Shown: positions 35,882-45,458, numbered from the stretch's first letter. The stretch: DNA of 64,000 nucleotides from Clostridiales bacterium UBA1206 (GCA_002310055.1 DBXS01000020.1:92047-156046); one strand, 5' to 3'. Notes: generated from the sequence alone by a model not told the origin. Numbers and translations are program-made.

Positions 35882-36898
35882 ATGAAATACGCAATTTACG
35901 GCGCCGGCTCGCTCGGCACGGTGATGGGCGCGTATCTCACCAAAAACGGCGTGGATATCGAGCTCGTCAACCATAACGCGCAGCATATCGACGCGCTGTG
36001 CAAAAACGGCGCGCACATAACTGGAACGGTCGATTTCACCGTCCCCGTAAAAGCCATCTTCCCGTACGAGATGCAGGGCCCCTACGACGTCATATTCCTT
36101 ATGACAAAACAGTTGGAAAACGCCAAGACCGTGCAGTTCCTCGCTCCGCTGCTTTCACCCGACGGAGTTATCGCAACGCTGCAGAACGGTATACCCGAAC
36201 CGGGCATCGCCGAACTTATCGGCGCCGGCCGCACGGTGGGCGTGGTTGTCGAATGGGGCGCCGAGCTCACCGGGCCCGGAGTCGCAAAGCTCACGAGTTC
36301 GCCGGACGCGCTTTCGTTCCATATGGGCGGAATGGAGGGAGTCCCGGAAGAAAAGCTGGAACAGATCAAATCGCTGCTGGAGCATATGTGCCCGGTGCAT
36401 ACCGAGGAAAACCTCATAGGCGCGCGCTGGTCAAAACTGCTCATCAACGCCACTTTTTCGGGTATAGGCACGGTGCTGGGCGGCACGTTCGGCGACGTCA
36501 GCAACGACAAACTGCCGTGCAGGCTCGCCGTAAGGTGCATGAAAGAATGTATCGATTCCGGCCGTGCTTCCGGAATCGTCTTCGCGCCCGTGCAGGGCAA
36601 GAACATAACGCGGCTGTTCTATTATAAGCACGCGTTAAAGCGCCGTTTCGCCGAATTTCTGGTGCCGATAGCTATGAAAAAGCACGCGGATATAGTGCCT
36701 TCCATGCTTCAGGATATCCGCCGCGGCAAGAAGTGCGAGATCGACGCCATCAACGGAGTGGTGTGCGAAACGGGCAAAAAGTTCGGCGTTCCCACTCCGG
36801 TCAACGACCGTATACGCGACACGGTAAAGATGATAGAAGAAGGCCATCTCTCTCCCGCCGCCGAAAACATTGAATTCTTCAAGGACCTTATAAAGTAA
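35882..36898 (+). CDS. ketopantoate reductase family protein (PanE/ApbA)
   Basis: A 338-residue NAD(P)H-dependent reductase. The N-terminal Rossmann motif is AIYGAGSLGTVMGAYL. The ApbA core follows with MTKQLENAKTVQFLAPLLSPDGVIATLQNGIPEP, including the usual LxNG. The C-terminal helical domain has EENLIGARWSKLLINATFSGIGTVLGG with the catalytic Lys. Family members reduce 2-dehydropantoate in coenzyme A synthesis or related 2-oxo acids. No other pantothenate genes are near, so the substrate is uncertain. A terminator follows. Confidence 0.88.
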   Translation: MKYAIYGAGSLGTVMGAYLTKNGVDIELVNHNAQHIDALCKNGAHITGTVDFTVPVKAIFPYEMQGPYDVIFLMTKQLENAKTVQFLAPLLSPDGVIATLQNGIPEPGIAELIGAGRTVGVVVEWGAELTGPGVAKLTSSPDALSFHMGGMEGVPEEKLEQIKSLLEHMCPVHTEENLIGARWSKLLINATFSGIGTVLGGTFGDVSNDKLPCRLAVRCMKECIDSGRASGIVFAPVQGKNITRLFYYKHALKRRFAEFLVPIAMKKHADIVPSMLQDIRRGKKCEIDAINGVVCETGKKFGVPTPVNDRIRDTVKMIEEGHLSPAAENIEFFKDLIK

Positions 36899-36913
36899 AA
36901 GTGATGAAAAAGC

Positions 36914-36948
36914 AAGCGCTTCCGCCGTCGTAATGCGGAAGCGCTTTT
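36914..36948 (+). terminator. intrinsic terminator after the ketopantoate reductase gene
   Basis: A 12-bp stem aagcgcttccgc / gcggaagcgctt followed by TTTTATTATAA. Confidence 0.85.
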
Positions 36949-36963
36949 ATTATAATATGATAT

Positions 36964-39345
36964 TCAGTCTATGGGATAATCTTCGGGGTAGAGGACGTGC
37001 CGCAGCAGATAGACCGCGTCGCGGCTGTCGGTGACGCCGTTTTTATCAAAATCGCCGCTGCGGAACATAAGCGGATAATCGTTGGGGAACAGTACGTGGC
37101 GCAAAAGCCCTATGGCGTCGTTGCTGTTATATTTATCGAACGGCGAAAAGTAGCGGTAAAGTATGGTCACCGCGTCGCGGCGCAGGATATCGGAATCCAT
37201 CACCGTGTTCATTATGCCAACGCTAAGCGCCCAGTTTGTCGCGCTGTCGTACTGACCTTCGACGACCGGGCTGCCCGAATAGCGCCACATCATATCTATA
37301 AAGGCGGCGCGGGTGCATACGGCGTTGGGATCGGTTCCGTTGTCCACGATCCCGTTCGTCTGCGCCCATTCCAGCGAATCTTCGTAATACGTGCTTTCGG
37401 CGTGGTTGACAAGCTTGAGCGCTCCCGGCAGACCGGCGAGCCTGTACAGGAACGTGACCGCCTGGCCGACGGTGCATTTTGCGTTTATGCCGAACGTGTT
37501 GCCGCCCACGCCGGTGGTGATGCCCTTGTTCATCGCCCAGTAGACGGGCTTGTAATAGTAAGCGGAACTGTCGGCAACATCGTCGAAGCGCGCCTTCACA
37601 TCCATGTATTCAAAGCGGCAGCGTATGGTGTGGTGGTTGAACGCCAGCTTGGTATGGGCAGTGCTGTCGGCGTAAACGTCGCAGCAGCGGTAGACGACGT
37701 CGACGCCCAGCTCGCAGCCGAAATCTATATAGTTGTTGCGCGCCGAACAGTTGACGATTATCATCCGTCCCAGCTTCTGCGCGGTGTAATAAGAAGCGTT
37801 GAAACGCCCCTGGTGTTCGAAGAAGATGCCGAACTTCATGTTGCCTTCGCAATAGCAGTTTTCTATTATCATATTTTCTTCTTCGCTGTACCCGGTGCCC
37901 ATCCCTATGCCGGAAGCGCCGGCGGAGGAGGTGGTGGCGGCTTTGCCGCATCCGAACGCTTCACAGTTGCGGATGGTGCAGTTTATCGGGCAGTCCATGC
38001 CGAACCCGGTGCCGTCGGTGTTCATCACGATGACGTTATCGTAATCGCAGTCTTTGTAAAGATTTATCATAAATCCCTTGCCCGCCGAGGTGTAGCGGTC
38101 GGAATGCGCAAGGCCGCCGTCTATGACAAAGTTTTTGAAATCGGCGTTCACAAGGTACAGCGGATTCTTAAAGCCGCTGTCGGCGTATTCGTTGAAATAG
38201 AACATATCAAGCCCGCCGGGGGTCTGCCCCACGGGCATAAGCACGGTGTATATGCCCTGGCCTTCCACCGTGACGTTGTCGCGCGGGAAACATACGAAGT
38301 TTTCCCAGCCGCGCGCGTTCACGCCCTGAGTGGAAAAATAGAACGTGCCTTTTGGTATGACCACCGTTCCGCCGCCCGCGTCGTGCGCCGCGTCCACGCA
38401 GCGCTGCAGTTCGGCGGTGTTCGCCGCCATTACCGCAGCGTCCATGCTTCCCGCCGTGAGCGACGCCGTTATCGTAAAGCCGTCGAACGCCGAGCTCGGC
38501 GCCATATCTTCCCAGCCTGATCCGGTTTTCATAAGCTCGTAATCGGCGTAGTCTGCATTACCGTCGCCGTTCATATCGGCGCTTTCGCGCTGAGCGTCGC
38601 TCAGCACGTATTTGCCCAGTATCGCGCGGCGGATGAGTTTGACGTCTTCTTTGTCCAGCACGCCGTCGTAGTTCAAATCGCCTGCGAGGGTCCCGGTGTA
38701 AGCCTGATAAGCCGTCTGCCCGTAAAGCGCGTAACCCGAGTCGTTGGGATGTACGCCATCGGCGATAAATGACGCAAAGTTGTGTTCGGAAAACGCCGCG
38801 TTCACGTCCGCCACGTCGGCGCCGAATTCGGCCGCCACGTCGCGCGCGGCCTGCGCGTAAAGCGAAACAAGACCGTTCGGCCCGCCGTATTCTTCAAACG
38901 GAGCCGCGTCGTGCCGGGTCAGATACTGTTCATCCACCACGGGCGGCGGAGTGACTATCACGGCGCGCGCGCCGAGCGCGCGTACGCGGCGCACCATCTC
39001 GCGCAGGTTTTCTTTATAGTTTTCTATCGGGACGTAGCGATCCATATCCTTGGAAGCGTCGTTGGTGCCGAACGCGATAAACACCACGTCCGGATCGTTT
39101 GCGGAGACCGCGCTCGCGAACCGCGCGAGCCCGTCTGCCGAAGTGTCGCCTCCCACGCCGGCGTTGATAACGCTTTCGCCCGAAAGTCGCGTGAATTCGG
39201 TCTGCCATTTTCCCGCCGCGGCTATACTGTCGCCGTAAGCGACTATGACCGCGCCGGAAGACGCGCTCGCGTATAGCGCCGAAGCGCCGAGCGAAACGAA
39301 CGCGACAGCGATGACGAGCAGCGCCGAAACGATTCTTTTTTTCAT
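36964..39345 (-). CDS. large secreted SGNH/dockerin/beta-helix protein
   Basis: A 793-residue exported protein in five parts: signal peptide (about 1-27), SGNH hydrolase (about 30-215; VIVAYGDSIAAAGKW with catalytic Ser, FIAFGTNDAS, DGVHPNDSGY), a dockerin type I pair (about 220-275; DLNYDGVLDKEDVKLIRR, DMNGDGNADYADYE), a pectate-lyase-like right-handed beta-helix (about 290-580; GGTVVIPKGTFYFS, IENCYCEGNMKFGIFF), then an SLH-like stretch (about 590-735) and two DAIGLLRHVLF/DAVYLLRHVLY repeats. The SLH-like stretch (CTRAAFIDMMWRYSG, VTILYRYF) would bind cell-wall polymer. It is a probable pectin- or glycan-active surface protein. ATG 39345 has gagggtg 7 bases upstream. Confidence 0.85.
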   Translation of the reverse strand: MKKRIVSALLVIAVAFVSLGASALYASASSGAVIVAYGDSIAAAGKWQTEFTRLSGESVINAGVGGDTSADGLARFASAVSANDPDVVFIAFGTNDASKDMDRYVPIENYKENLREMVRRVRALGARAVIVTPPPVVDEQYLTRHDAAPFEEYGGPNGLVSLYAQAARDVAAEFGADVADVNAAFSEHNFASFIADGVHPNDSGYALYGQTAYQAYTGTLAGDLNYDGVLDKEDVKLIRRAILGKYVLSDAQRESADMNGDGNADYADYELMKTGSGWEDMAPSSAFDGFTITASLTAGSMDAAVMAANTAELQRCVDAAHDAGGGTVVIPKGTFYFSTQGVNARGWENFVCFPRDNVTVEGQGIYTVLMPVGQTPGGLDMFYFNEYADSGFKNPLYLVNADFKNFVIDGGLAHSDRYTSAGKGFMINLYKDCDYDNVIVMNTDGTGFGMDCPINCTIRNCEAFGCGKAATTSSAGASGIGMGTGYSEEENMIIENCYCEGNMKFGIFFEHQGRFNASYYTAQKLGRMIIVNCSARNNYIDFGCELGVDVVYRCCDVYADSTAHTKLAFNHHTIRCRFEYMDVKARFDDVADSSAYYYKPVYWAMNKGITTGVGGNTFGINAKCTVGQAVTFLYRLAGLPGALKLVNHAESTYYEDSLEWAQTNGIVDNGTDPNAVCTRAAFIDMMWRYSGSPVVEGQYDSATNWALSVGIMNTVMDSDILRRDAVTILYRYFSPFDKYNSNDAIGLLRHVLFPNDYPLMFRSGDFDKNGVTDSRDAVYLLRHVLYPEDYPID

Positions 39346-39365
39346 ATTATCACCCTCTTGATCCC

Positions 39366-39394
39366 ATTGTAACATAAACGCGCGCGTTTTTCAA
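39366..39394 (-). promoter_or_regulatory. sigma-A promoter for the SGNH/dockerin/beta-helix gene
   Basis: On the minus strand: TTGAAA (39389-39394), 17 bases, TACAAT (39366-39371). Confidence 0.75.
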
Positions 39395-39401
39395 GTGAGA
39401 A

Positions 39402-39426
39402 AAAAAGAGCCCGTAGGGCTCTTTTT
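39402..39426. terminator. intrinsic terminator after the PnuC-like gene
   Basis: The stem agagccc / gggctct with a 3-base loop is flanked by A and T runs on both sides, so it can act in both directions. On the minus strand it ends the rarA-PnuC-like transcript. Confidence 0.75.
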
Positions 39427-39430
39427 CGTA

Positions 39431-40630
39431 TCACAAAACAGATCTTTTTGTGTCTTCTTCTATATCGGCGGTATGGGTCTTTATGTATTTGGTCCACTTT
39501 ATGTATCCGTACGTGGTGTTGGTCAAATATCCGGCTTTCAGCACCAGCAGTATCCACTGGCCGACCATGATATTTATTACGGTTTCGAGTATCGCGACTA
39601 TGTACCACGCTATCCACTGTTCGCGGTAGCGCAGCAGAATGAACACGCCGTTCACCACGCCCACCGCCGAAGCGCAGGCGTCGAGATAGCACAGCACGTT
39701 CTTGACCGTGATGTTGCTGTTGGCGAGTATGCCGCCCTGCACGTCGATGAACGTCAGCAGGTATCCCACGCCGACGGTCCATACCGCGATCCCCGCCGCA
39801 AGCACAAGATCCTGCCACGGCTTGAGCTTTTTGACTATCGTCAGTTCGCTTTGGCGCTTGTCGGGATGGCGGTTCCAGATGATAAAGCTCATAATGTCGC
39901 AGGGGATCCAGAACAGTATGGTGAGCGCCAGAGTCGCGAACCGGTAGGCGCAGAGGATGCAGATGAGGATTTCGGTTATCTCTACCGCCAGCGACACTAT
40001 GAAGTTCCATTTGCTCTGCTTGGAAATGAGCAGTTCGCAGGCGATGTTCGTTATGACGTCGATAAGGTAGAGCAGGGTGATGACGAACACCGGCACGAGA
40101 TAATTGAGCGGATTGACGTAAAAGTCGCCCACGCCGGTCTCGGCGGCTTCCTCGGTGTCAACGCAGCGCCTCTCGCTGTTTTCGCCGCAGGTGAGCGTTA
40201 CGCAAAGCAGGGTGCTTTCGCCGTCGGGCTCGAATTCCAGAAGCAGCTTGTCGCCTTCGTTTATTTTGCCTATGCGGTACACCAGCGACCGGGCGTCGTC
40301 GGGAGTCACAGTGTATTCTTCGGTTATCTCTTTGCCGTCGGCGGATACGAGCGCCAGTTCGGTCTCTTCGCCGTCTTTTCCTACGAGCGTGAGCGAATCG
40401 ATGATGAACGCGTCTTCTATGCCGTTGAAGTTGAGCGTCGCGTCTTCGCAGGCGGCGAGCCCGTTGAATTCGAGCGTATACGTGGGGTCGTCGGTTTCGG
40501 GAAAAAGGAAGGCGAACGTTATTGCGAGTATGAGTATGGATAAGAACCATATCTTTTCGTAAGTGGTGAAATAATGCCATATATCGCGCAATTTGGCGCC
40601 GAGCGTCTTTTTTTCACGCGGAGAATCCAT
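39431..40630 (-). CDS. PnuC-like vitamin-precursor transporter with N-terminal extracytoplasmic domain
   Basis: A 399-residue membrane protein. The C-terminal half (about 175-395) has the PnuC pattern of several membrane helices, with WQDLVLAAGIAVWTVG, ASAVGVVNGVFILLRYREQWIAWY and the WILLVLKAGYLTNTTYGYIKW end. This suggests uptake of nicotinamide riboside or a related vitamin precursor. The first 170 residues are unusual: one membrane helix (about 25-42) and a beta-rich domain outside the membrane (YTLEFNGLAACEDATLNFNG... to about 160). Ordinary PnuC proteins are about 200-250 residues. ATG 40630 follows aaggaac. It is probably co-transcribed with rarA. Confidence 0.75.
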   Translation of the reverse strand: MDSPREKKTLGAKLRDIWHYFTTYEKIWFLSILILAITFAFLFPETDDPTYTLEFNGLAACEDATLNFNGIEDAFIIDSLTLVGKDGEETELALVSADGKEITEEYTVTPDDARSLVYRIGKINEGDKLLLEFEPDGESTLLCVTLTCGENSERRCVDTEEAAETGVGDFYVNPLNYLVPVFVITLLYLIDVITNIACELLISKQSKWNFIVSLAVEITEILICILCAYRFATLALTILFWIPCDIMSFIIWNRHPDKRQSELTIVKKLKPWQDLVLAAGIAVWTVGVGYLLTFIDVQGGILANSNITVKNVLCYLDACASAVGVVNGVFILLRYREQWIAWYIVAILETVINIMVGQWILLVLKAGYLTNTTYGYIKWTKYIKTHTADIEEDTKRSVL

Positions 40631-40680
40631 TTTGAAAGTTCCTTTCTTAAACAAGATAAATGACTGCAGAAGCGATCTTT

Positions 40681-41910
40681 TCAGGGCTCGCCTTTTACTT
40701 TTTTCCAGTATTCGGCGGCGGCTTTTTCCGCCTTGCTTTCGCCGAATTTAAAATACTTTTTATCTTTTATGTCGTCGGGAAGATATTGCTGTTTCACCCA
40801 GTGATCGGGGAAATCGTGCGGATAGATATACGGTGTGGCGGAATCCGGTCCGTTGGTCTTATTGGAAATATGCGGTGGGACGACTTTTCCTTTGCCCGCC
40901 TTTGCGTCTTCCGCCGCCGCGGCGTAAGCCATGTACGCGGCGTTGGATTTTGGCGAAGTGGCGAGCACCACCGCGGCGTGTGCCAGCGGTATGGCGGCTT
41001 CGGGCATGCCGGTCTTCAGCGCCGCCTCCACGCAGGCGTTGACTATAACGCACGCGTTGGAATGCGCGATCCCCACGTCTTCGGAAGCCATTATCATCAT
41101 CCGGCGGCAAGCCGAAAGCAGCCCTCCGCCTTCGAGTATGCGCGCCAGGTAGAACACCGCGGCGTCGGGGTCCGAGCCGCGCACCGATTTCTGCAGCGCC
41201 GAAAGCAGGTCGTAATGCCCGTCGCCGTCGGAATCGTAACCGGTGTTCTTTTGCGAAAGCTCAGCCGCCGTGGCTTTGTCGACCGCGTCGCCGCTGCCGA
41301 AATAGGTGTTTTCAAGTACCGTCAGCGCCTTGCGGACGTCGCCGCCGCAGGTCCCGGCAATGGCGGCGAAAAGGCCTTCTTCAGCCGGCTTTCCGCCGTA
41401 TTCGCCGCATAGATACGCGAACGCGCGCTCGAGAGCAGGGATGATATCGGATGCCGAAAGCGGCTTGAATTCAAAGCACACCGCGCGCGAAAGGAACGCG
41501 GGGTAGAGCACGAAATAGGGGTTTTCGGTCGTGGAGCAGATGAGCGTCACGCGGCCGTCTTCCATATACTCAAGCAGCGACTGCTGCTGCTTTTTGTTGA
41601 AATACTGTATTTCGTCTATATAAATGAGCGTGCCGTTGAACGCGGCGAGCGATTCGGACGCGGCGAGCGCGTCTTTCACTTCCGCAACAGAGGAAGTGGT
41701 GGCGTTGAGCCGGAAGAACTGTCTGCCGGTTAGCCGGGCTATGATATCCGCCGCCGTGGTCTTACCGGTCCCCGGAGGCCCGAAAAACACCATCGACGGT
41801 ATATTGCCGGAATCTATTATGCGCCGAAGCGGCGCGTTTTTCGCAAAAAGATGCTTTTGCCCGCAGATCTCGTCGAGCGTCTTGGGGCGCATCACGTCGG
41901 CAAGCGGCAT
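40681..41910 (-). CDS. rarA: replication-associated recombination protein A (RarA/MgsA AAA ATPase)
   Basis: A 409-residue AAA+ ATPase acting at stalled replication forks. It has an N-terminal MRPKTLDEICGQKHLF motif, Walker A GPPGTGKTTA, Walker B LIYIDEIQYFN, sensor 1 CSTTENPYF, and the RarA-specific C-terminal clamp domain with SEDVGIAHSNA and YIYPHDFPDHWVKQQYLPD. aaggaggtg lies 7 bases before ATG 41910, which removes 11 residues of a longer frame. plsY lies upstream on the same strand. Confidence 0.96.
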   Translation of the reverse strand: MPLADVMRPKTLDEICGQKHLFAKNAPLRRIIDSGNIPSMVFFGPPGTGKTTAADIIARLTGRQFFRLNATTSSVAEVKDALAASESLAAFNGTLIYIDEIQYFNKKQQQSLLEYMEDGRVTLICSTTENPYFVLYPAFLSRAVCFEFKPLSASDIIPALERAFAYLCGEYGGKPAEEGLFAAIAGTCGGDVRKALTVLENTYFGSGDAVDKATAAELSQKNTGYDSDGDGHYDLLSALQKSVRGSDPDAAVFYLARILEGGGLLSACRRMMIMASEDVGIAHSNACVIVNACVEAALKTGMPEAAIPLAHAAVVLATSPKSNAAYMAYAAAAEDAKAGKGKVVPPHISNKTNGPDSATPYIYPHDFPDHWVKQQYLPDDIKDKKYFKFGESKAEKAAAEYWKKVKGEP

Positions 41911-41946
41911 ACCGCGCACCTCCTTGTAGAATTTATAAAGCAAAAA

Positions 41947-42789
41947 TCACTTGCGCTTTTTTTCTTCTTTGAGCTGTTTTTCGGCCTCGGCGACCGCCTG
42001 GCGTTTCTTTTTGCTCAAATACATCTTCTTTTCTTCGCCGTAATACACGCGCCTTATGTTCTGGCGGTGCATAAAGATGACCATCACGCCTACAAAGCAC
42101 GCGAATATCATCGCGGGAAGAGTCGCCGAATACGCTCCGCCGGAGCGGATCTTTGCGCCGTAATACACCACCGCGGGGTAGACGAACGCCGCGGCGATAG
42201 AGCCCATCGAGACCCAGTGCGTGGTGAAGAACACAAGGCAGAACACCACTAGGCAGACCGCAAAATAGATCGGGTCGAGCACCAGCATCGCCGTCGCGGA
42301 CGAGATGACTCCCTTGCCGCCGCGGAATTTGAACCACAAAGGCGCCATATGCCCCAGCACCGCGAACAGCGCGGCGAGGTACGCGCCCACTTCACCCAGC
42401 ACGAACCTGCCCAAAAAGATGGCGGCGGCGGTCTTTAACGAATCGCCCAGCGCCGTGGCTATGCCGGCGTGTTTTCCGTAAACGCGGAACATATTGGTCA
42501 TTCCGGCGTTCTTGCTGCCCAGGTCGCGTATATCGCGGCCGTATTTTTCTTTGCTTATGAGGACGGCGAACATCGTGCTGCCCATAAAATAGGGAAGTAT
42601 CACGCACACGGCGTACGAAAGCACCAGAAGCAGGTTGTTTTCCACGTGCGGCTCGAGTATCTTGGCGAGATAGCCTGTCATATAGACGCTCGTAGCTTCT
42701 TCGATTTTAAGCGTAAGGGTAAGAACGAGGAACAGTACGAAGAGTATGCCGTAAAGCGCGGTCAGTATGCGCGAAAGCGTTATTTTCAC
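41947..42789 (-). CDS. plsY: glycerol-3-phosphate acyltransferase PlsY
   Basis: A 280-residue integral membrane enzyme that uses acyl-phosphate to acylate glycerol-3-phosphate, starting phospholipid synthesis. The PlsY motifs are DIRDLGSKNAGMTNMFRVYG (first motif), GHMAPLWFKFRGGKGV (second) and a late HRQNIRRV. It is longer than the usual roughly 200 residues, with an extra N-terminal helix region of about 50 residues and a Lys/Glu-rich C-terminal tail. der lies directly upstream, overlapping by 4 bases. Confidence 0.95.
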   Translation of the reverse strand: MKITLSRILTALYGILFVLFLVLTLTLKIEEATSVYMTGYLAKILEPHVENNLLLVLSYAVCVILPYFMGSTMFAVLISKEKYGRDIRDLGSKNAGMTNMFRVYGKHAGIATALGDSLKTAAAIFLGRFVLGEVGAYLAALFAVLGHMAPLWFKFRGGKGVISSATAMLVLDPIYFAVCLVVFCLVFFTTHWVSMGSIAAAFVYPAVVYYGAKIRSGGAYSATLPAMIFACFVGVMVIFMHRQNIRRVYYGEEKKMYLSKKKRQAVAEAEKQLKEEKKRK

Positions 42790-44111
42790 AGATCGTCTTC
42801 CTCCTTCTGCTTTATTATGAGTTTTATCGGCGTGCCTTCAAATCCGAACGCCTTGCGTATGCAGTTTTCTATATAGCGCTGGTACGAAAAATGGAACAGT
42901 TCGGCGTTGTTGCAGAATATCACGAACGTCGGCGGCTGTATGCCGGTCTGCGTCATATAATATATCTTAAGCCGTCTGCCCTTGTCGGTGGGCGGCTGTA
43001 CGCGGCCGGTCGCGTCGTTCAGCACGTCGTTGAGCATGCCGGTGGTGACGCGCTTGCGGCTGGATTCGTATACTTTGTTTATCATCTCGAACAGACGGTC
43101 CACGCGCTGCCCGGTCTTTGCGGAAACGAAAAGCAGCGGCGCGTATGTCATATACGAAAGCGCGATATAAACGTCTTTGGTCACTTTGTTGACCGTGGAA
43201 TTGTCTTTTTCCACAAGGTCCCATTTGTTCATCACAATGACCGTCGGTTTGCCCGCCTCGTGGGCGATCCCCGCCACGCGCTCGTCCTGAGCGGTGACGC
43301 CTTCGGTCGAATCGACCATCAGCACGCACACGTCGGCGCGTTCCGCCGCCGCTTTTGCGCGCAGTACCGAAAAATGCTCGATCCTGTCGTCGATCCTGGC
43401 GTTGCGGCGGATACCGGCGGTGTCGACAAACAGGTATTCGCCCCAGCTGTTGCTCACAATACTGTCCACCGCGTCGCGCGTGGTGCCGGGGACGTCCGAA
43501 ACTATCATACGGTCTTCGCCGAGTATTTTGTTTATAATGGAAGACTTGCCCGCGTTGGGCTTGCCTATCACGGCGACGTGTATGCGCCGGTCCTCGTCCT
43601 CGCCGTCGTTTACGGGAAGGTTTTCCACGGCTTTGTCTAAGATATCGCCGGTGCCGGTGCCGTGGAGCGAAGACACGGGAATGACGTCGTCGAACCCCAA
43701 CTCGTAGAATTCGTAAAACTCCGCGGGGAGCTGACCGACGGCGTCGACCTTGTTGACCGCCACTATCACCTTTTTGCGGGTTCGTTTGAGCAGCGCGGCT
43801 ATATCGCGGTCGTTGGCGGTCACGCCCGCCGAAAGCTCCACCATGAAAATTATCACATCGGCGGTGTCCATTGCGATCTCGGCCTGCGCTTTCATATGGC
43901 GGAACATCTCGCTGTCGGTCACGGGCTCTATGCCGCCGGTGTCTATGACCAGCAGTTTTCTGCCGTTCCATTCGGTCTCGGCGGTCACTCTGTCGCGGGT
44001 GACGCCGGGGGTGTCGTCCACTATGGAAACGCGCCTGCCGCATATTTTATTGAAGAACGTGGATTTGCCCACGTTCGGTCTGCCTACCACGGCAATTATG
44101 CTTTTTCTCAT
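42786..44111 (-). CDS. der: ribosome biogenesis GTPase Der
   Basis: A 441-residue protein with two GTPase domains, needed for 50S subunit assembly. First domain: GRPNVGKST, DTPGVT, DTGG, NKVD. Second: GKPNAGKSS, DVPGTTRD, DTAGI, NKWD. A KH-like domain closes the protein (RVQPPTDKGRRLKIYY, FVIFCNN). Order and length are standard. It lies 6 bases after the DUF512 gene and overlaps plsY by 4 bases, so these form one operon. Confidence 0.97.
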   Translation of the reverse strand: MRKSIIAVVGRPNVGKSTFFNKICGRRVSIVDDTPGVTRDRVTAETEWNGRKLLVIDTGGIEPVTDSEMFRHMKAQAEIAMDTADVIIFMVELSAGVTANDRDIAALLKRTRKKVIVAVNKVDAVGQLPAEFYEFYELGFDDVIPVSSLHGTGTGDILDKAVENLPVNDGEDEDRRIHVAVIGKPNAGKSSIINKILGEDRMIVSDVPGTTRDAVDSIVSNSWGEYLFVDTAGIRRNARIDDRIEHFSVLRAKAAAERADVCVLMVDSTEGVTAQDERVAGIAHEAGKPTVIVMNKWDLVEKDNSTVNKVTKDVYIALSYMTYAPLLFVSAKTGQRVDRLFEMINKVYESSRKRVTTGMLNDVLNDATGRVQPPTDKGRRLKIYYMTQTGIQPPTFVIFCNNAELFHFSYQRYIENCIRKAFGFEGTPIKLIIKQKEEDDL

Positions 44112-44117
44112 ATGTTT

Positions 44118-45416
44118 TCAGTTCTCCGTGTAGTCGGCCGCAAAAGCGGCGCAAAGGTCGTAGCCGTCGGCTTTGTTGGTATAAAGCCGCACGCCCAGCT
44201 CGCGTTCAAGCTGTCCGGGCGTCATGTCGTCCAGAAACAGCTTGCCGTCGGCGTTGAGCGACGAACGGCTGATAAGCAGCACACCGCCGACTTTGCCTTT
44301 GAGCTGTTTTGCGTAGTCGGACCCGGTGAGCAGACCGCTCACGGTCACGTTGGGGCCGAAGAATTCGTTTACTATGCGGTGTACGACTATTTGCCTGCCC
44401 GGGAATTTGTTTTCGAACTTTTGCGCCAGGCGGCTCATCAGAGGGTACGCCGCAAAGCCGGTGGCGACGTCTATTCTGCCCGTCCCGCTCGTTTCGGTGC
44501 TTTCAAGCGCGTCTTCAAAGCATTCTTCCATATCCGAAAGCATACCCACGCCGTTGTCGTACTGGTCGAAACCTTCGTAATATGAAGCGGGCGGCAGTTC
44601 GCGCCCGGCGAGCAGATAGAATTCGTCCGAGCAGTAGTATTTTCCGCTGCCGGTGAGCTTTTTTTGCTCTGCGTGGAACGCTTCCACTTCGTCGATTATT
44701 CCGGCGGCGCTCGCCTTGTCGTACGGCTCCAGCGGATACAGCCCTTCGCGGTGCGAGGTGATCCCCGCGGGCACGACAGACGCCGATATGAGCGTTTTGA
44801 GCTTTGCCGATTCTTTGAGCGAATACTTTAAATGTTCGCCGTCGTTTATGCCGCGGCAGAGCACGAACTGTAAATTCAGCCCGGTGCCGCCTTCGGCGAG
44901 CCGCCAGAGCTTTTTGAGCGAATCGCCCGCAAAGCGGTTGCCGGTCATCATAACGCGGAGCGCGGGCTCCATAGTGTGGACCGAAACGTTTATGGGCGTT
45001 ATCTTCATTTTTATGATGCGCTCCACGTCTTCGTCCGAAAGGTTGGTCAGCGTTATATAGCTGCCCTGCAGGAACGAAAGGCGCTCGTCGTCGTCCTTGA
45101 AATAGACGCTGTCGCGCATGCCTTTGGGGTTCTGGTCTATAAAGCAGAACACGCATTTGTTGCGGCACGAACGCTTTTTGTCCATCAAAAAGGTGGAAAA
45201 ATCAAGCCCCGGGTCGTCGTATTCGTCTTTTTCGGCGGTACAAACGAACCGTTCGCCGTCGCGGCAGAACACGCATTCTATGTTTTTTACCGTGGTGTAG
45301 TAACGGTAATCGAGCACGTCGCGTATTTCGTGCCCGTTGACCGAGATCAGCGCGTCGCCGGGAATGACTTTGCCAAAGAAAGGCGAATCGTTTTCCACGC
45401 CCGTAACGGTCACCAT
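44118..45416 (-). CDS. DUF512 radical SAM protein with N-terminal PDZ domain
   Basis: A 432-residue protein. A PDZ-like domain (about 1-60; SPFFGKVIPGDALISVNGHEI) precedes a radical SAM domain with the cluster ligands in CRNKCVFCF, the FLQGSYITLTN strand and GRQIVVHRIVN further on. The C-terminal DUF512 region covers about 240-425. Members are widely found beside der in Clostridia and their reaction is unknown. The short spacing to der supports a link with ribosome or tRNA maturation, but that remains inference. gaggtg lies 9 bases before ATG 45416. Confidence 0.9.
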   Translation of the reverse strand: MVTVTGVENDSPFFGKVIPGDALISVNGHEIRDVLDYRYYTTVKNIECVFCRDGERFVCTAEKDEYDDPGLDFSTFLMDKKRSCRNKCVFCFIDQNPKGMRDSVYFKDDDERLSFLQGSYITLTNLSDEDVERIIKMKITPINVSVHTMEPALRVMMTGNRFAGDSLKKLWRLAEGGTGLNLQFVLCRGINDGEHLKYSLKESAKLKTLISASVVPAGITSHREGLYPLEPYDKASAAGIIDEVEAFHAEQKKLTGSGKYYCSDEFYLLAGRELPPASYYEGFDQYDNGVGMLSDMEECFEDALESTETSGTGRIDVATGFAAYPLMSRLAQKFENKFPGRQIVVHRIVNEFFGPNVTVSGLLTGSDYAKQLKGKVGGVLLISRSSLNADGKLFLDDMTPGQLERELGVRLYTNKADGYDLCAAFAADYTEN

Positions 45417-45458
45417 CGTTCATACACCTCGCATTTCGTCAAAATCTGCACAAGTCAA

